From Brachypterus glaber (Eukaryota; Arthropoda; Insecta; Coleoptera; Kateretidae): a stretch of DNA of 64,000 bases. How positions within the stretch are numbered: the stretch's first letter is position 1; every line of letters begins with the position of its first letter. The translations under genes and the position numbers were made by a program. Below the pieces are notes generated by a model that was not told the origin of the DNA, did no database searches, and saw only the letters and a program-made list of their open reading frames with translations. The stretch lies in the NCBI GenBank assembly GCA_958510825.1, contig OY294047.1, positions 53,179,365-53,243,364 on the forward strand, given 5' to 3'. Shown in pieces: positions 12,501-24,182 of the stretch.

Positions 12501-13716
12501 CGATTAAAAAAACTTTGCGTATTTTTGTGCATTTGAAAATGGGTTCCTAATTTCGGACATACGCGATTTTTTTTTCAAGAATAGATCTGGATCCCATTGC
12601 TTATATTTCTTATTATTCCTTGACATTTAAGAAGTAATTTAATCATTAGGCAATTTTTTACGTAGTACTATAGAAGCCGTAATTTTAGATTCCCAATTTC
12701 GGATATCTTAGTATCTTAATTAATTTTCTCTTTTTCAGAATTGTATATCCTAGTTTGTTGTATCATTATAATAATAATTATTCATAGTTGGTGATCCTGA
12801 ATAACAATTAGCTTTCGGATATCCGAAGTTGGAAAACAAAAGCACAAAAATATACTATCCGAAATTAGGCAACTTTCTACTTTTTAGATTAGAAATTTGT
12901 AAAATGTTTATGTTTTTAAATTGCTTAATTATGACTAGTGTATCAACTTAACCAGTATCTTAACTTACACAAGACATAAACACAAACTTTTATAACGATT
13001 ATTTATAGAATAAATAAGCATGCTAATAAAACTAGGCACATAACTGCTATTTGCAATTTAAAGCATTTTTGCTGCCATTTAACGGGGAGAAGTTCTACCG
13101 TTATCATATTACACATAAAAGTAGGTTTCTGTTTGCCTCTGCAGATAGTATCTTAGATACACTACTATCCGAAATTGGGAAACCGTCCGAAATTAGGCGC
13201 CTTACCTCTAATTGATTACGTAACCGTCGCGTAATCTTATACAGAATCACGTAATGATTACGTGAAATAGGTAATCACAGTAAAAATTAGTTGTTCTCCC
13301 CTCGTTTAAGATTAATAATTTTTCTGTTTAAAACTTAGATACTATAGCATACATGAGATTTTATTTTAAAACTTGTAACTAAAACTTTTACAGCTCTCTG
13401 CAACGACGACCCTAACGGCAACGTTCCCCTAGGAAAATCCTGCAACCGTTACTGGCAATGCCAAGGAGGCTACCCCCGCCTCCAACGATGCCCCGCCATG
13501 TTGGTTTTCGACCGCCGCTCCCTACGTTGTGTGGTACCCCCTACCGAAGACTGTGATGTCCCCAGTACCATCCCACCCCCACCCCAAGAAGAAGAAGATG
13601 AGCGCGAAAATGTTCCCCAAAATAACCCCAAAAACAGGCAACAAGGAGATTTTCCAAATCTACCTCAGGGCGCAATCCCAGTTCCTTTAAAAGGAAACAG
13701 GATCAATAAAAACTAA
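9556..13716 (+). CDS. CPAP3/obstructor-type cuticular chitin-binding protein, 5' exon missing
   Basis: A secreted extracellular-matrix protein expected to bind chitin in the cuticle. Three exons are seen: 9556-9786, 11723-11911 and 13394-13716, with AG acceptors, GT donors and matching phases. Each encodes one peritrophin-A (CBM14) domain with six cysteines: C-K...CDRYWECVDG...C...C, CDWLYGIFGHETSC...C, and CNDDPNGNVPLGKSC...C. Three such domains with short linkers define CPAP3 proteins. The last exon adds a Pro/Glu/Asn-rich tail ending in TAA. The first exon starts in phase 2 at a sequence like the end of a signal peptide (CATAQQ), so the start codon lies upstream and was not located. The tail and spacing differ from Gasp and obstructor-A/E as I know them; the subfamily could be CPAP3-D, but I am not sure. 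Confidence 0.9.
10330..10660. repeat. Degenerate palindromic array, TGTAAATTTTACA type
   Basis: About fifteen variants of ATGTAAAATTTACAT and TTTACATT follow one another at roughly 20-bp spacing within the first visible intron of the CPAP3 gene. Best preserved at about 10500-10560. Each unit is close to a self-complementary 15-mer. Confidence 0.7.
10931..11299. mobile_element. Inverted-repeat element T in a CPAP3 intron
   Basis: Arms of about 137 bp (10931-11067 and 11163-11299) are inverted copies, containing GGCTTTAATTCTCTGTTCGA and its complement. The spacer is about 95 bp. No coding capacity is seen. Confidence 0.75.
12328..13203. mobile_element. Repeat U with internal CCTAATTTCGGA motif array
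   Basis: The ends carry CGCCTAATATCGGATA and TCCGAAATTAGGCGCC. The same motif recurs inside in both orientations at about 12548, 12690, 12812, 12856 and 13169. It lies in the second visible intron of the CPAP3 gene. It appears to be a non-autonomous DNA element with repeated end-like sites. Confidence 0.6.
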
Positions 13717-14159
13717 GTTTAGGCCAGATATGTTCGAAAAGTTTTATTTTCCAGTTTAGACAGTGTCACAGAATTATTAAAAAAATTAATTCTGGATTTC
13801 CCAATTCAAGTTTTAGTCTATACAAACACCTAAATATTTCGTCTAATTTAGTTTGTGAAAAGTGTTGTAACTAAAAACTAGACAGTACTCGTCTTTAATA
13901 TAAAATTACATTTTAAACAAGATTTATGCTTAATATCTAGGCATTCATATCGACTGTAAGTAAAATTGGGCAATCTATACCGGTTGATTTTATCGTTTTG
14001 GATTAAAATAATTATACGACATATTCTTAATTCAAAAATAATGTAAAAAATCCATCAAAAAGTTCTATAAATTTTTAATATAAAAGCAGTCCAAAATAGC
14101 TGATAATTAGGTATCACAGTAAAATCAGAATTTAAATATAATATAATATTTTATATTAT
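13717..14159. other. Intergenic, 3' of CPAP3
   Basis: AT-rich DNA between the CPAP3 stop codon and the LINE tail. Nothing further is recognised. Confidence 0.5.
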
Positions 14160-15010
14160 ATTATAATAATAATAATAATAATATCTTTATTGCCCAACAG
14201 AAAAACCAATTACAGGACAATATTATTTGAAAATTTACAAAATTAAAGTTTACAAAATAAAGGTTTAAAGTTAATTAACAATGTAATAAAATATCTAATA
14301 TTATAACAATATAACAAATACAGATACGATATATCACTGAAATGGTAGAAATTAAAATCAACATTTTGGCCAATACTCTAGAACTATACAATTAATTATT
14401 CTACTCACTGAATCAAAGTGGATATCGCAACTCTTACAATATCTATTATAACAAAACATCATATTGAAAATTGGTTCAGTGCGTAGAGTATTCGTTCTGG
14501 CAACTTGATTATAAAAAGTGGTAGAAGTTCTTGTACAATTAGCTGGAACGCAAAAATTTAGCTTTGATAAAATAAATGGTGAGTCCATTCTACCATTCAA
14601 TACGAAACATAGCATTTTAATACTGGTTATTGTTCTGCGAAGTTCTAGGGATTGATACTCAAATTGAGACAGTAGGACGTCATAATCATAACCTCTGGCT
14701 GGATATATACCAAATACTTTAAAATATAAACACTTAAGAAACTTTTTTTGCACTTTCTCTACCTGTTGTCTGTGAACTTCATAAAACGGATTCCAAATGG
14801 TACAACAATATTCCAGTCTAGAGCGAACAAAAGAGTTGTAAAGGGTCTTTAAAGCAAGTACACTGGTAAATTTACTACAATTTCTTATTATAAAACCATA
14901 CATTTTTAATGAGGCTGATACAATACTATCTAAATGTTCTCTGAATAAAAAATCACTAGAAAATGTGACACCCAAATCTTTAATGGAATTATAATATTTA
15001 CCTAATTTTT
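14160..15010 (-). mobile_element. 5'-truncated non-LTR retrotransposon (Jockey/CR1-like)
   Basis: Minus-strand open frame 14358-14975 (205 codons). Its first residues continue an upstream reading SIKDLGVTF, typical of the region just after the reverse transcriptase catalytic core in Jockey/CR1-type elements. Next come LKTLYNSFVRSRLEYCCTIW and RQQVEKVQKKFLKCLY, conserved in the thumb and C-terminal part. The palm with the catalytic aspartates is absent, and a stop lies upstream near 15017. The 3' end is marked by an ATT/ATA-rich simple repeat at 14160-14185, a common LINE tail. It is a dead-on-arrival copy. Confidence 0.85.
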
Positions 15011-16424
15011 ATTTGTTGCTAATACGTTTTCGAATATGATGTTGATAAATTTAAAAAGACAGTTGAATCATTATATTTTTTTTACTCGTAATATATTACG
15101 ATATTAGATATTTTTTATCATACATTTTAAAAACTAAACCCGAATGATATTATGTAAAGTGTATGCGATTTATATGTAAAGTTTATCGGTTTTAAAATAA
15201 ACTTTTTAAAAACTGTTAAAAAATGTAAAAATAACGTTATATCAGAACTTAGCCATTGATATGGTTATTTATAAATTTAACTTTTAAGGTCTGTTTTGTA
15301 AGAGAATATAAATTGATTTTTATGTGTTCTACAAAATAAAAAAATAATAATAAATAGACCATAGTATTTTTTTTTAACTTTTTAAATTTATTTTGATTAG
15401 ATATAGTTATATTTTGTAAAAAGTTTTGTACAAATAACTTCAAGTAATTTTTGTATAAGTTTTAATTTAATAAATTAAATTATAATTTAAATCTTTTATT
15501 TATTACTAGAAATTTTTAGATATTTTGAAACAGTTGCTTAAAGAAGTATTTTTAAATTTAGATATCTCTGTCCACAGAGCAACAAATTTAACGTGTGAGA
15601 CACCGTTTTAAAGAAAATTTGTTCGACAGGCGTGCACTACTATTTTTTAACTGCTTTATTCAGGCATAACTGTTTAAAATGCTCCATTTTTTGTACTTAT
15701 GCTCTTTTTGCATCGTACTTACTCGTTTTATAATAATAAGATTTTTGTTTGTCTCTTCCTAAATATTACGTAACTGAAATTAAATTACATCTTGATAAAT
15801 TAACCGTCTAACACATATTCACACAACAAACTTTCACTACTTCTTGGTAGATAACACCTTTCTCCCATAGGCGTCCCAATAAAAGGGGTCCAAATAAATT
15901 TAAAAAAATTTTTTCTGATTTTAATTTTTTTTAGCAAATAATCAATAATAATCCGCCACTGAACTGAAAAACATAGTTTTTAAGTTAAAAATGTGGCCTA
16001 CGCTATTTTTTAATTTATTAACTCTTTAAAGCTAGGAATTAAAGTTATTTCGTAAAACGTTGAAAAATTACAAAATTTAAATGAGACTTTTTATTAATTT
16101 TGTTTGTGGTACAGATTTTCAGGTAATGCTAATTGTTTTACCATTGTTGGTGGAAAAATAGAAAATTATAGATATTGAAATTGAAATTTATTCCTGTAAA
16201 ATTTATTACAAATAATATAATATACAAATATTATTAAATTTAGCTAATAGAACTCCAACTCCTAAAATTAAAAAAATTAAAAAAGTATTAATGGGTAAAA
16301 ATTCTCAAAAACAATTTTTTTTTGGTCTATTACTGTAACACCGACCCGCAAAAAAAGTTGTCTGGCGTTCAGACCCACCTATCCCTATGTATTTTGGGAA
16401 AATGCAAACGAAAAATAAAAAAAC
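15011..16424. other. Intergenic AT-rich DNA
   Basis: No gene is supported. A stretch near 16170-16200 (ATTGAAATTGAAATTTATTC) resembles a worn LINE tail, without a coding part. Confidence 0.45.
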
Positions 16425-19400
16425 TTACATGTTCAAAGCAAACTGTTCCAATTCCCTCTTCAACTCAGGATCATCCTGAAATTCGTTTGCTGTATTGACT
16501 TGATTGGCTCCCTCCTCTTCATTCCTTTTTCTACCTCCATAACTTTTGCTCCTTTTGCGTTTCCCTTTTAGATCTGGGATTTCATACAACTCCGGAGCAA
16601 CACTGCAAAATAAAAAGAACTTTTCTACTTGAGTAATATAATGAAGCCAGTATGAAACTCAAACTTGATAATTTTGATCTTTTTAACTACTAAATCATAG
16701 GAATAATAGTTATTTATGGCACGAGAGAGGAAACTAGGAGTTAGTCCATGAGAAAATTAACCAACGAGGCTGGAGGCAGAGTGGGTTAATTTTAGAAAGG
16801 GCAAAAGTCCAAAATGGTAAAAATTTGCGTTACGTAATACTTAGACGTTCCCTTACCTCATATTTAATTCTATGGAGTTCTTGTTTGAGGCCGTTCCCGA
16901 TTGGGCGATGCTGCTGATGGCGTTCTGGAGTTCGGAGAAGTTTTGTGAGGCGAATTCTGGATGGGTCACAGTCGTGAAACGCCCGCTGTAAGGGAGTTCT
17001 CTAAAACCGCCCAGTTGGGGATTTATCATCAGGTTGTTTTGTGAGAAGCTGCATCGACCAAGAACCTGCAAATAGCCATAGTCCAGTCAAATGTATTCCT
17101 ATGTTGAAAGTAGATGGAACGTTGCAAGCACCCTGTCAAAACATCGGCACTATTGTACACTAGAGCCATCTAGTTTGCAAATTTCAAACTAGGTATTTTG
17201 TTTGATTTTAAATTCTGTATCTTTAACACATTATATTATAGCAAAAAACTGTATACAGTGCGTGCATTAAGTCTGGAATCACCCGATTAACTTTTTAGTT
17301 ACAAGTAAAACATAAAAACCCTCGGATAGGTCGATTTTTATTTTTAATTTTGCAAATTATGGTGTAATAAAAGTTATTAAAATTTGCACCCCCTTGCACC
17401 CTCACCCCCCAACTTTTTTTTAAATAGCAATCTACCCCTAGTGACACTTCGTTGGAAAGGTAATTTAATAAGCTTTCCAACGGTGTATAATAAAGCCTAA
17501 TTTGGTAAAGGGCTAATGATAAAATGCACAATTTAGTTTATTATAAAGACATGTAAAGTATAACTTTAGTTCACTATAAATGTTCAAATTGATGTCCTTC
17601 AGCTCTTTGACAGTGGACAGTAAAAAAACGGGATTAAAATCGATTAAATAGTAAACATAAAATTGGTCAATAAAAAGAAAAAAAATTGCATTTTTCAACA
17701 GGGTATAAAATATTACAATAAGTTTAAAACAACCTTATTTAGATTCTCAGGAAGGTGCCAAGTAGGAAATAGGGCAACAATTACCATATTATGCGTAATA
17801 TTTCACACAAACAATGTTTAAATAAAACATGCGATTTTTCATAGACCCTTTAACAAATTAGGCTTTATCATACACTGTTGGAAAGCTTATTAAATTACCT
17901 TTCCAATGATGTATCACAAGGGGTAGGTTGATATTTGAAAAAAAAAGTTGGGGGGTGAGGGTGCAAGGGGGTGCCAATTTTGATAACTTTTTTTAGACCA
18001 AAATTTGCAGAATTAAAAATATAAATCGACCTGTCTGAGGATTTTTGTATTTTACTTGTAACTAAAAAGTTATTCGGGTGATTCCAGACTTAATGCACGC
18101 ACTGTATAACATTGAAAAATGTAAAACAAAACATGGTCAAAGATTTTGACTTTTCGGCGAAGATCTCAATACATCGACACAGCACTAAGTGCCGATGTAA
18201 TTGCAAAAAATGCCACAGGTTGATATCTAAAACGATAGTAGTCAGGGACTCCCTCACCCATCTTGAAAAGTTGTATATTTCATTGATCCAAAACAAAAGT
18301 TGTATATTTTACATCGTCATTTAGTGCTACTAAGAGTGCCGATGTATTGAAATCTTCGCCGAAAAGTCAAAATCTTTGACCATGTTTTGTTTTACATTTT
18401 TCGACGTTTTAGACCTTTCTGAGTCGAATTTTTTTCATCCGTCTGTCTGTCTGTAAACTCGATAAATCCATTTCTAAATAAGATATCGACAAGCGGTTTT
18501 TTGCATATTGTTTCTTGTCGTTTTTCGAAGAGCTGATTAGATTTTGAGGGTAAATGATTGGGGTAAGGGGGTAAAACTCCTATTTTTAGCGTTCTTTGGT
18601 TATAATTAAGGCAATTCTTATTGTATTTTATCAATTTTGCACTTTGAATATATAAAAGACAATTTTAAATTGGTCAAAAACTGTTACAAACTATTTTTCC
18701 CTAAAATGCATTGTTTTTGAGATATTGGGGTTTAAAGCAGTAAAACGTTTTTTTAGCATATCACCGTTATTTATAACCCGATTTCAAAAAATTATATTTT
18801 AAATGAAAGCTGTTTTTAAGCCCTATAAAAAATGCTATCACAGTTTTTTGCTGGAATACAAAGTTTTGAAGATAGACTTTCAAACTTTAATAAATTATGC
18901 AGGTGTATTAATGGTTGCCGATTTACATGATCACACAACTTTCCTTTTCATAACGTTTCAAATTAATGCCGATGTTTTGACAAGGTGCTTGGAACTGTTC
19001 AGCTTGTTTTTTTTATTTTAATACTAGACGTCGCATAGTAAAATTTCTTCCTGTACCATCATAAATATTTTACCTGCGATATATAAAAGTCCTTCTCGTT
19101 CAAGCTCAAAGAGTCCCAGGAGTTAGCCACGGCAATCTTGATGTGCTGCTTGGGAGTGTCGGGATAGAGCCAGTGGTACAGCGTCCTGGTGCGTTTCGAA
19201 AACAGCGTCTTCGCAGCTTTTATGACCTCCTCGTCACGGGGACTCGCTTCTTTCGGCGGACCCGTCGGGAAATATGGTTGAATATCGATGTATGGAGTGA
19301 CATAATAGTTTTCCTAAAATAGTTAATATATAGTATGCACAAAATTTAAATTTTGGGAGCTATAGAACTGTAAAAAATAGTGTAAAATTTGGCTTAAATT

Positions 19401-21601
19401 TTAAGTTAAGGGCGTCATTTCGTTTTTGTTTGCGTTTCAAATTAGTTAGGGGGGCCAAGAATTTTGGCGATGTGTGTATATCCATGAGATATATGCAACG
19501 AACTAATAACTATTCTTTCTAGAATACGCAAAATAAAGTATCGCCAACATCTCGGTTTGTTTGTAAACAAATAGTATGTATATTCAGGCCGGAACAATAA
19601 CAGTTACCAGTAACTGGTATTGTTGTCTCTGTAAGAACAAATATGTGCGAGTTCGTTGGATATATGGGTTCGAAATAGCTCGACTTCCCGTTTAGTAACA
19701 AAAGTATCATGGGAGGATTGGTGTAGTGGACTACCGCGTCGTACTTGGCGAGTTTACTACAAAATAGCGTGAGTTCGATTCTCACCGGTGCCGATTTGCC
19801 TTTTTCAGTTAATTAATAATTGAAATTTGGCGAAGGCGTAAGTAAAGCGGACACTCCCTATAAATTGGTTCGAAAGTCAATTAAAGCCGGTGGTTCCCTC
19901 TACTACTAGCCCACACAAGTCCTGGACTCAGCGGATGCTTAATTAAGTAGAATAGTACGAGGTTAAACAAAAATGTAAATGTAAATATATCCTGGGGAAG
20001 TCGCAAATTCCCGTTTAGTAACAAAGTACATCCTGGGGATATCCATCGTAAAACGTGTGGGCTATTCTACATCCAAACATATAAAGAAAAATCTATAAAA
20101 GTATCTAGGTATACAGTACAAGTGTATTTACATTTTCCGGCTGAGCTCTTCGATTTTTTCTTTGAGAGTTATTGTTGTAGTTCCCATAACTTCTATAAAA
20201 ATGTTGCATCTTTATATTTTCACCCAGGTTCTTCGATGATCGGTTCGAGGTCAAGTCTATCGGTTCGTCTAAAGGTTCCAAAGGTTCCAAAGGTATATGA
20301 TAGTTTGAAATCAGATTAATTGGTTCTTCTATCTGCTCTTTGAAGTTTGGAACCGTCACAGACTCAAAAACTTGATTTATTTCAATTTTAATTTTGTGTT
20401 CTGGTTTAATTAGAGTGTTTTCAGAAGCAGAATCACACTGAAATATCTAAATTATACAGTTTTTAAAGGTTTTCTTAAAATTATATAATATATATATATA
20501 TATTATATATATATTAGTTTTTATCTTATGGTCAAAAAGTGAATTTTTGCTCATATTTTGTAATTTTGTATTACTTAACGACGATCTTATGTAGAAAAAG
20601 TACAGGTACCTAGGGTATGCAGTACCGGGATCAAGATTTCCCGTAAGAGGAACCATTTTTTAGATCTGGGACCTAAGGGTCCCTTAGTAGGGGCCAAGTC
20701 CCGGGACCCAAAGTGGCTTCGAATTGCCGAAATTTTAAATTTTATCTCTCGGCAGGTTCCTGACAGTCCAAAATGATAAAAATTTGCGTTACGTAATACT
20801 TGAACGTTCCCCATGGTGCGCTTTCACAAAAATTTTTTGCAAGATCATATCACCCCATACATAATTAGGCATATGTTTGTGTATACATAATGATACCGGG
20901 TCAAAATTCATACATTTTAGGTAAAGTTAGTCATAATTATGAATAATCATATAAAAACTATTTTCTCCGGCAAGGACAGACAAACAGACAGACAGATAGA
21001 CAGACAGACAGACAGATGGAAGGACGAAAGGTTTCCTTTTTTTGTTTTTAAGGTACGAAACCCTGAAATAAAATCGATACCCTAAGCAACAAAGCCGTAA
21101 CTCATATATTGTCATTTTTCACGATAGCTAAATTTCTCAAAATATTTTTTTGTTATTTAAGGGTGGGTAAATGATTACAGTGGAAAAGGAAGTCATGTAA
21201 TACCTCATTTGAAAGCTTATAAAATTATCTATTTAACTGTCTAAGTATTTATTGTCTATTTATTGTTTGTTTTTGATAATATTCAAGTTTAAAATTTCTT
21301 ACTTTAGTGATTTTAGGTAAACTTTTGGTTAAAATGGCCTGTTCAGAAAACTGAGTAGTACCACCATGTGTGTCTTTTTTCAAGGCGTTTACCTATAAGT
21401 ATAACTCAAAATGGGTCTAACTTGAGTTACATCCTTGTTGCATGGGAGTGTCGAAATATAAAAAATGAAAACAATTTAAATCTCATATTTTCTGAACAAA
21501 TTTTTATATTGTAGGCTAGGAAACGATAAATATTAATAAAAAAATGAAAATACCTTGTTGGAATATTGCTTAGTGAAATCTTCGTCAGTTTTGGTTTCCA
21601 T
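16425..21601 (-). CDS. Probable nuclear protein with an HMG-box-like region, five exons
   Basis: I do not recognise the family. Exons on the minus strand: 21601-21554, 20437-20132, 19313-19074, 17065-16857 and 16602-16425, all with AG/GT borders and matching phases (0, 0, 0, 2), giving 326 residues. The start METKTDEDF is the only in-frame Met of exon 1. Residues 75-79 read PIDLT, a form of the CtBP-binding PxDLS/T motif. Residues about 145-205 (IKAAKTLFSKRTRTLYHWLY, then AVANSWDSLSLNEKDFYISQ) have the W...L...EK..Y pattern of HMG boxes, but the match is weak. Residues 280-294 (KGKRKRSKSYGGRKR) look like a nuclear localisation signal. The end ..ALNM then TAA coincides with a good donor (GTAAGT), so a further exon is possible. 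Introns 1-3 hold several transposons. Confidence 0.8.
17256..18104. mobile_element. Tc1/mariner-type MITE H with long inverted repeats
   Basis: Ends CAGTGCGTGCATTAAGTCTG, inverted and flanked by TA (17254-17255 and 18105-18106). The inverted repeats run inward about 170-200 bp. The CAGTG start and TA duplication are typical of Tc1/mariner. It lies in intron 3 of the HMG-like gene and has no transposase frame. Confidence 0.8.
18110..18660. mobile_element. Repeat I, copy 1
   Basis: An inverted repeat around TTTTCGGCGAAGATCTCAAT and ACATCG-CAC (18110-18400), followed by a tail containing GTCTGTCTGTCTGT and GGGTAAAACTCCTATTTTTA. Parts recur at 21725, 22130-22440 and 26700. It lies in intron 3 of the HMG-like gene. 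Confidence 0.6.
19496..19658 (+). mobile_element. hAT-like MITE B, copy 2 (internally deleted)
   Basis: Starts CAACGAACTAATAACTATTC and ends GTTCGTTG, with a perfect 8-bp target duplication GATATATG (19488-19495 and 19659-19666). At 163 bp it lacks the right interior seen in the 254-bp copy at 32012. The 8-bp duplication fits the hAT superfamily. Confidence 0.85.
19667..20080 (-). mobile_element. Repeat K, copy 2, split by a SINE
   Basis: Sequence on both sides of the SINE at 19711-19988 matches repeat K (25910-26292), including CCCGTTTAGTAACAAAAGTA and GGGGATATCCATCGTAAAAC. The end near 20062 reads GTGTGGGCTATTC, a diverged form of the K terminus. Confidence 0.65.
19711..19988 (+). mobile_element. 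tRNA-derived SINE, copy 1
   Basis: The 5' head is tRNA-like: an A-box-like TGGTGTAGTGGACTACCGC at about 19719 and a B box GTTCGATTC at 19773. The body holds AATTTGGCGAAGGCGTA and GCCGGTGGTTCCCTCTACTA, and the tail is (AAATGT)n. The body matches the minus-strand copy at 54674-54938, but the head differs in sequence. Confidence 0.85.
20975..21020. repeat. (GACA)n microsatellite
   Basis: A run of GACA/GATA tetramers in intron 1 of the HMG-like gene. A similar run is at 26596-26645. Both sit in dispersed repeats that also carry AAGG/TTCG-rich flanks. Confidence 0.8.
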
Positions 21602-24020
21602 TGAGAAATTATTCGAATTTTTCTATTTTGACAGTCAATTACAAGGAAACGATGACAGTTACTTGCGAACGTTTATCAACAAGAATTGTTCTGAAGGCCA
21701 CTTGATATTTTAGAAAAGTTTACATCGGCACTTAGTGCTCCTAAGAGTGCCGATGTATTGGAATCTTCGTCGGAGTTGCGTTCCACCTGTGGAACGGGCA
21801 ACATATATTTCGGCTAGAATTTGTAAATCGGTAACAACGTTTATTTTACGCATCAAGTATTTTATGTAAAAATGTGTCAAGAAAATATTAATACTTCGAA
21901 ACCGTTCTAACTATTGAAATTGATTTTACAATGCAAAATTTCATGTTTGTGGTGTATTTTCGTGGATGATTCTGGATTAGGGTTGTCCACGTGTTTTTGT
22001 GGTTATGTAGAGAAAAATTTTTATTTATTGAAACGATTAGAGAGACTCTCTTCAAATCTCTAATACTTGTATCTGGTCAAAAAGAACGAGAGTCAAAGAC
22101 CATTAAGACTTTTTGGGTCACTTTAATTTAGTGTCCAAAAGGTCATTTTGAAGAAGAAGAAGTAGAAATCTTCGTCGAAAATTCGCAATGTTTTTTTCAC
22201 ATTTCTCGACTTTTTAGACCTTTCGAAATAAGTAAAAAAAAATTGGGCACGTCTGTCTGTCGGTCCGTCTGTGTCTAAACTCGCTAACTCCATTTTTAAA
22301 AAAGATATTAACAAGCGGTTTTTTGAATATTTTCGTTTGGACTTTTCTTATCATATTTCGAATAGTTGATTAGATTTTTGGGGTAAACGATTGGGGGTAA
22401 GAGGCTAAGAATGGGGTAAAACTCCTATTTTTAGCGTTTTTCGCTAGACCTAGACAAAAAATTCTGGGATAAAAATGTGTTTCATGAAAAAAAAAAAAAA
22501 ATAAATGAAACTTTTTTTTGTCTCTCTGTTCGTCTTCCTGTCCGATGTCATGATTTTTGTAGACACGATAACTCAAGAACGAATAAACCGATCGACTTGA
22601 AATTTTCAAGAAGAATCAAGTTTTATGAGTGAAGGATCCCTATTGTTTTTGAAAGTAATCCCCTCAAAAACAAAAAAGTTATGGCGGGTTAAACTTTTTA
22701 AAAAATCGAAAAAGGCTCAACGAAAATTTCGTAACTTTTTCGGAAAAATTACTTTTATTATAAAGATCAGTTCTACCAGTTTTGAAAGTAATCCCCCCAA
22801 AAACAAAAAAGTTATAGGGGGTTTAACTTTTTTTTTTAAATAAAAAAAAAATTTAATTCAAAAACGTTTTGTTTTTCGCAAAAAGAACATTACCTAATGT
22901 TTTAATTTAAAAAAATTTAATTTTTATTTTTTTTTGTAAATGTTGTCGTTTTTCAAGAAATATTTAAAAAAATGTTTTTTTTTTAATTTTTTTTTATTTT
23001 TCGCAAAAAGGAAATTAAAAAGACAATTAATATTTTTTTTTATTTTTTTTTAAAGTATTTGGGAAAATGCAATATACCATTTACTGTGAATAGTATATAA
23101 TGGAATGCTTAGCATTACATAACTTTACGGCTTGTTTTACATTTTATAGAGGGCCCGTCTCCCCGGGCCAACATTTTCTTTTGACGGCCCTGTCTACATC
23201 TGTCAATTTGACAATTTTATTTGTTTTGAAAGTTTAAATTTTTGTTGACACTTTTTTCTATATGGTATACCGATAACAAGAGCTTTTATTAAAAATGTAA
23301 TAAATTATTCGTATAGTAGGATTTTACTAACAAAGTTTATGTTTGTCCCGGAAAAATTATCAGGCCAGATAAAGATGCTGTTCTATTTAAAAAATAATCC
23401 TGTAAAGGTATGTAAATATAATTTTTAAACTTTTCGAACGCTAATTTTGAATACAAATTAAGTTTTAGTGACTTGCTAACGAAAACCAACAGTTAGCCCT
23501 GTTAGTAGGATGTCTCACATTAGAAAAACATTAATAATGGTTAATAGTTGCTGACAGCAACTATTTTTTTCTGAATTGCTACTCAATAGACTTTTTATGT
23601 GGACGGATTTAAAATCCCTGACCAAAATTTATAATGAATAATCTAAAACAGTATAAAATAAAGTTTTATTAAGTCCAATATTATACATTTCTAAGGAAAA
23701 AAGTACATTATCTTCCGAAACCGAGCACCTCCGATTCTATTGTTAATGGTTGTATAATGTGTAGACCTCCTACTAACAGGATTAACTGTTGGTTTGCATT
23801 GACAAGTCACTAAAACTTTATTTGTATTCAAGAATAGCCTGGTCGGTAGATCATATTTTTGTTACGTATTTTTGGGCGCTAAAAACGAATTTGACAGTGA
23901 AAAGCTCGTTGACCACAATACTTTTTCAAAAACATCCAAAAAAGAATATTGAACAAACTAGCCTCTAAACGATTAAATGGGAATTGTGTCCAAAGGTACT
24001 TTTGATTAGAAAGTCAAGAA
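21602..24020. other. Intergenic repeat DNA (repeat I fragments, element J)
   Basis: A repeat I hairpin fragment lies at 21722-21775 and a longer one at about 22130-22480. At 23460-23820 an imperfect inverted repeat (AACAGTTAGCCCTGTTAGTA and complement) marks another element. 22840-23060 is T-rich low complexity. No gene is seen. Confidence 0.55.
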
Positions 24021-24025
24021 TTATA

Positions 24026-24138
24026 CCCTATTTCATTTCATTATTAGTAACTAAAAAAGTTACTAGGTTTAGTTTAGCTTTGTAAGTAGATCTTCTGGTG
24101 TAAAACGGAATTTTGCGTAATAATGAAATGAAATAGGG
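24026..24138. mobile_element. Small TA-flanked MITE
   Basis: Perfect inverted ends CCCTATTTCATTTCATTATT, flanked by TA on both sides, 113 bp in total. Confidence 0.75.
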
Positions 24139-24182
24139 TATATCCAAATTTTAGTCAACTCTGACCGAAACCTTTTCCTAAA

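Noticed and set aside
19711..19795. Possible functional tRNA gene
   Set aside because: The tRNA-like part is the head of a SINE with a shared body and tail, and its cloverleaf is poor.
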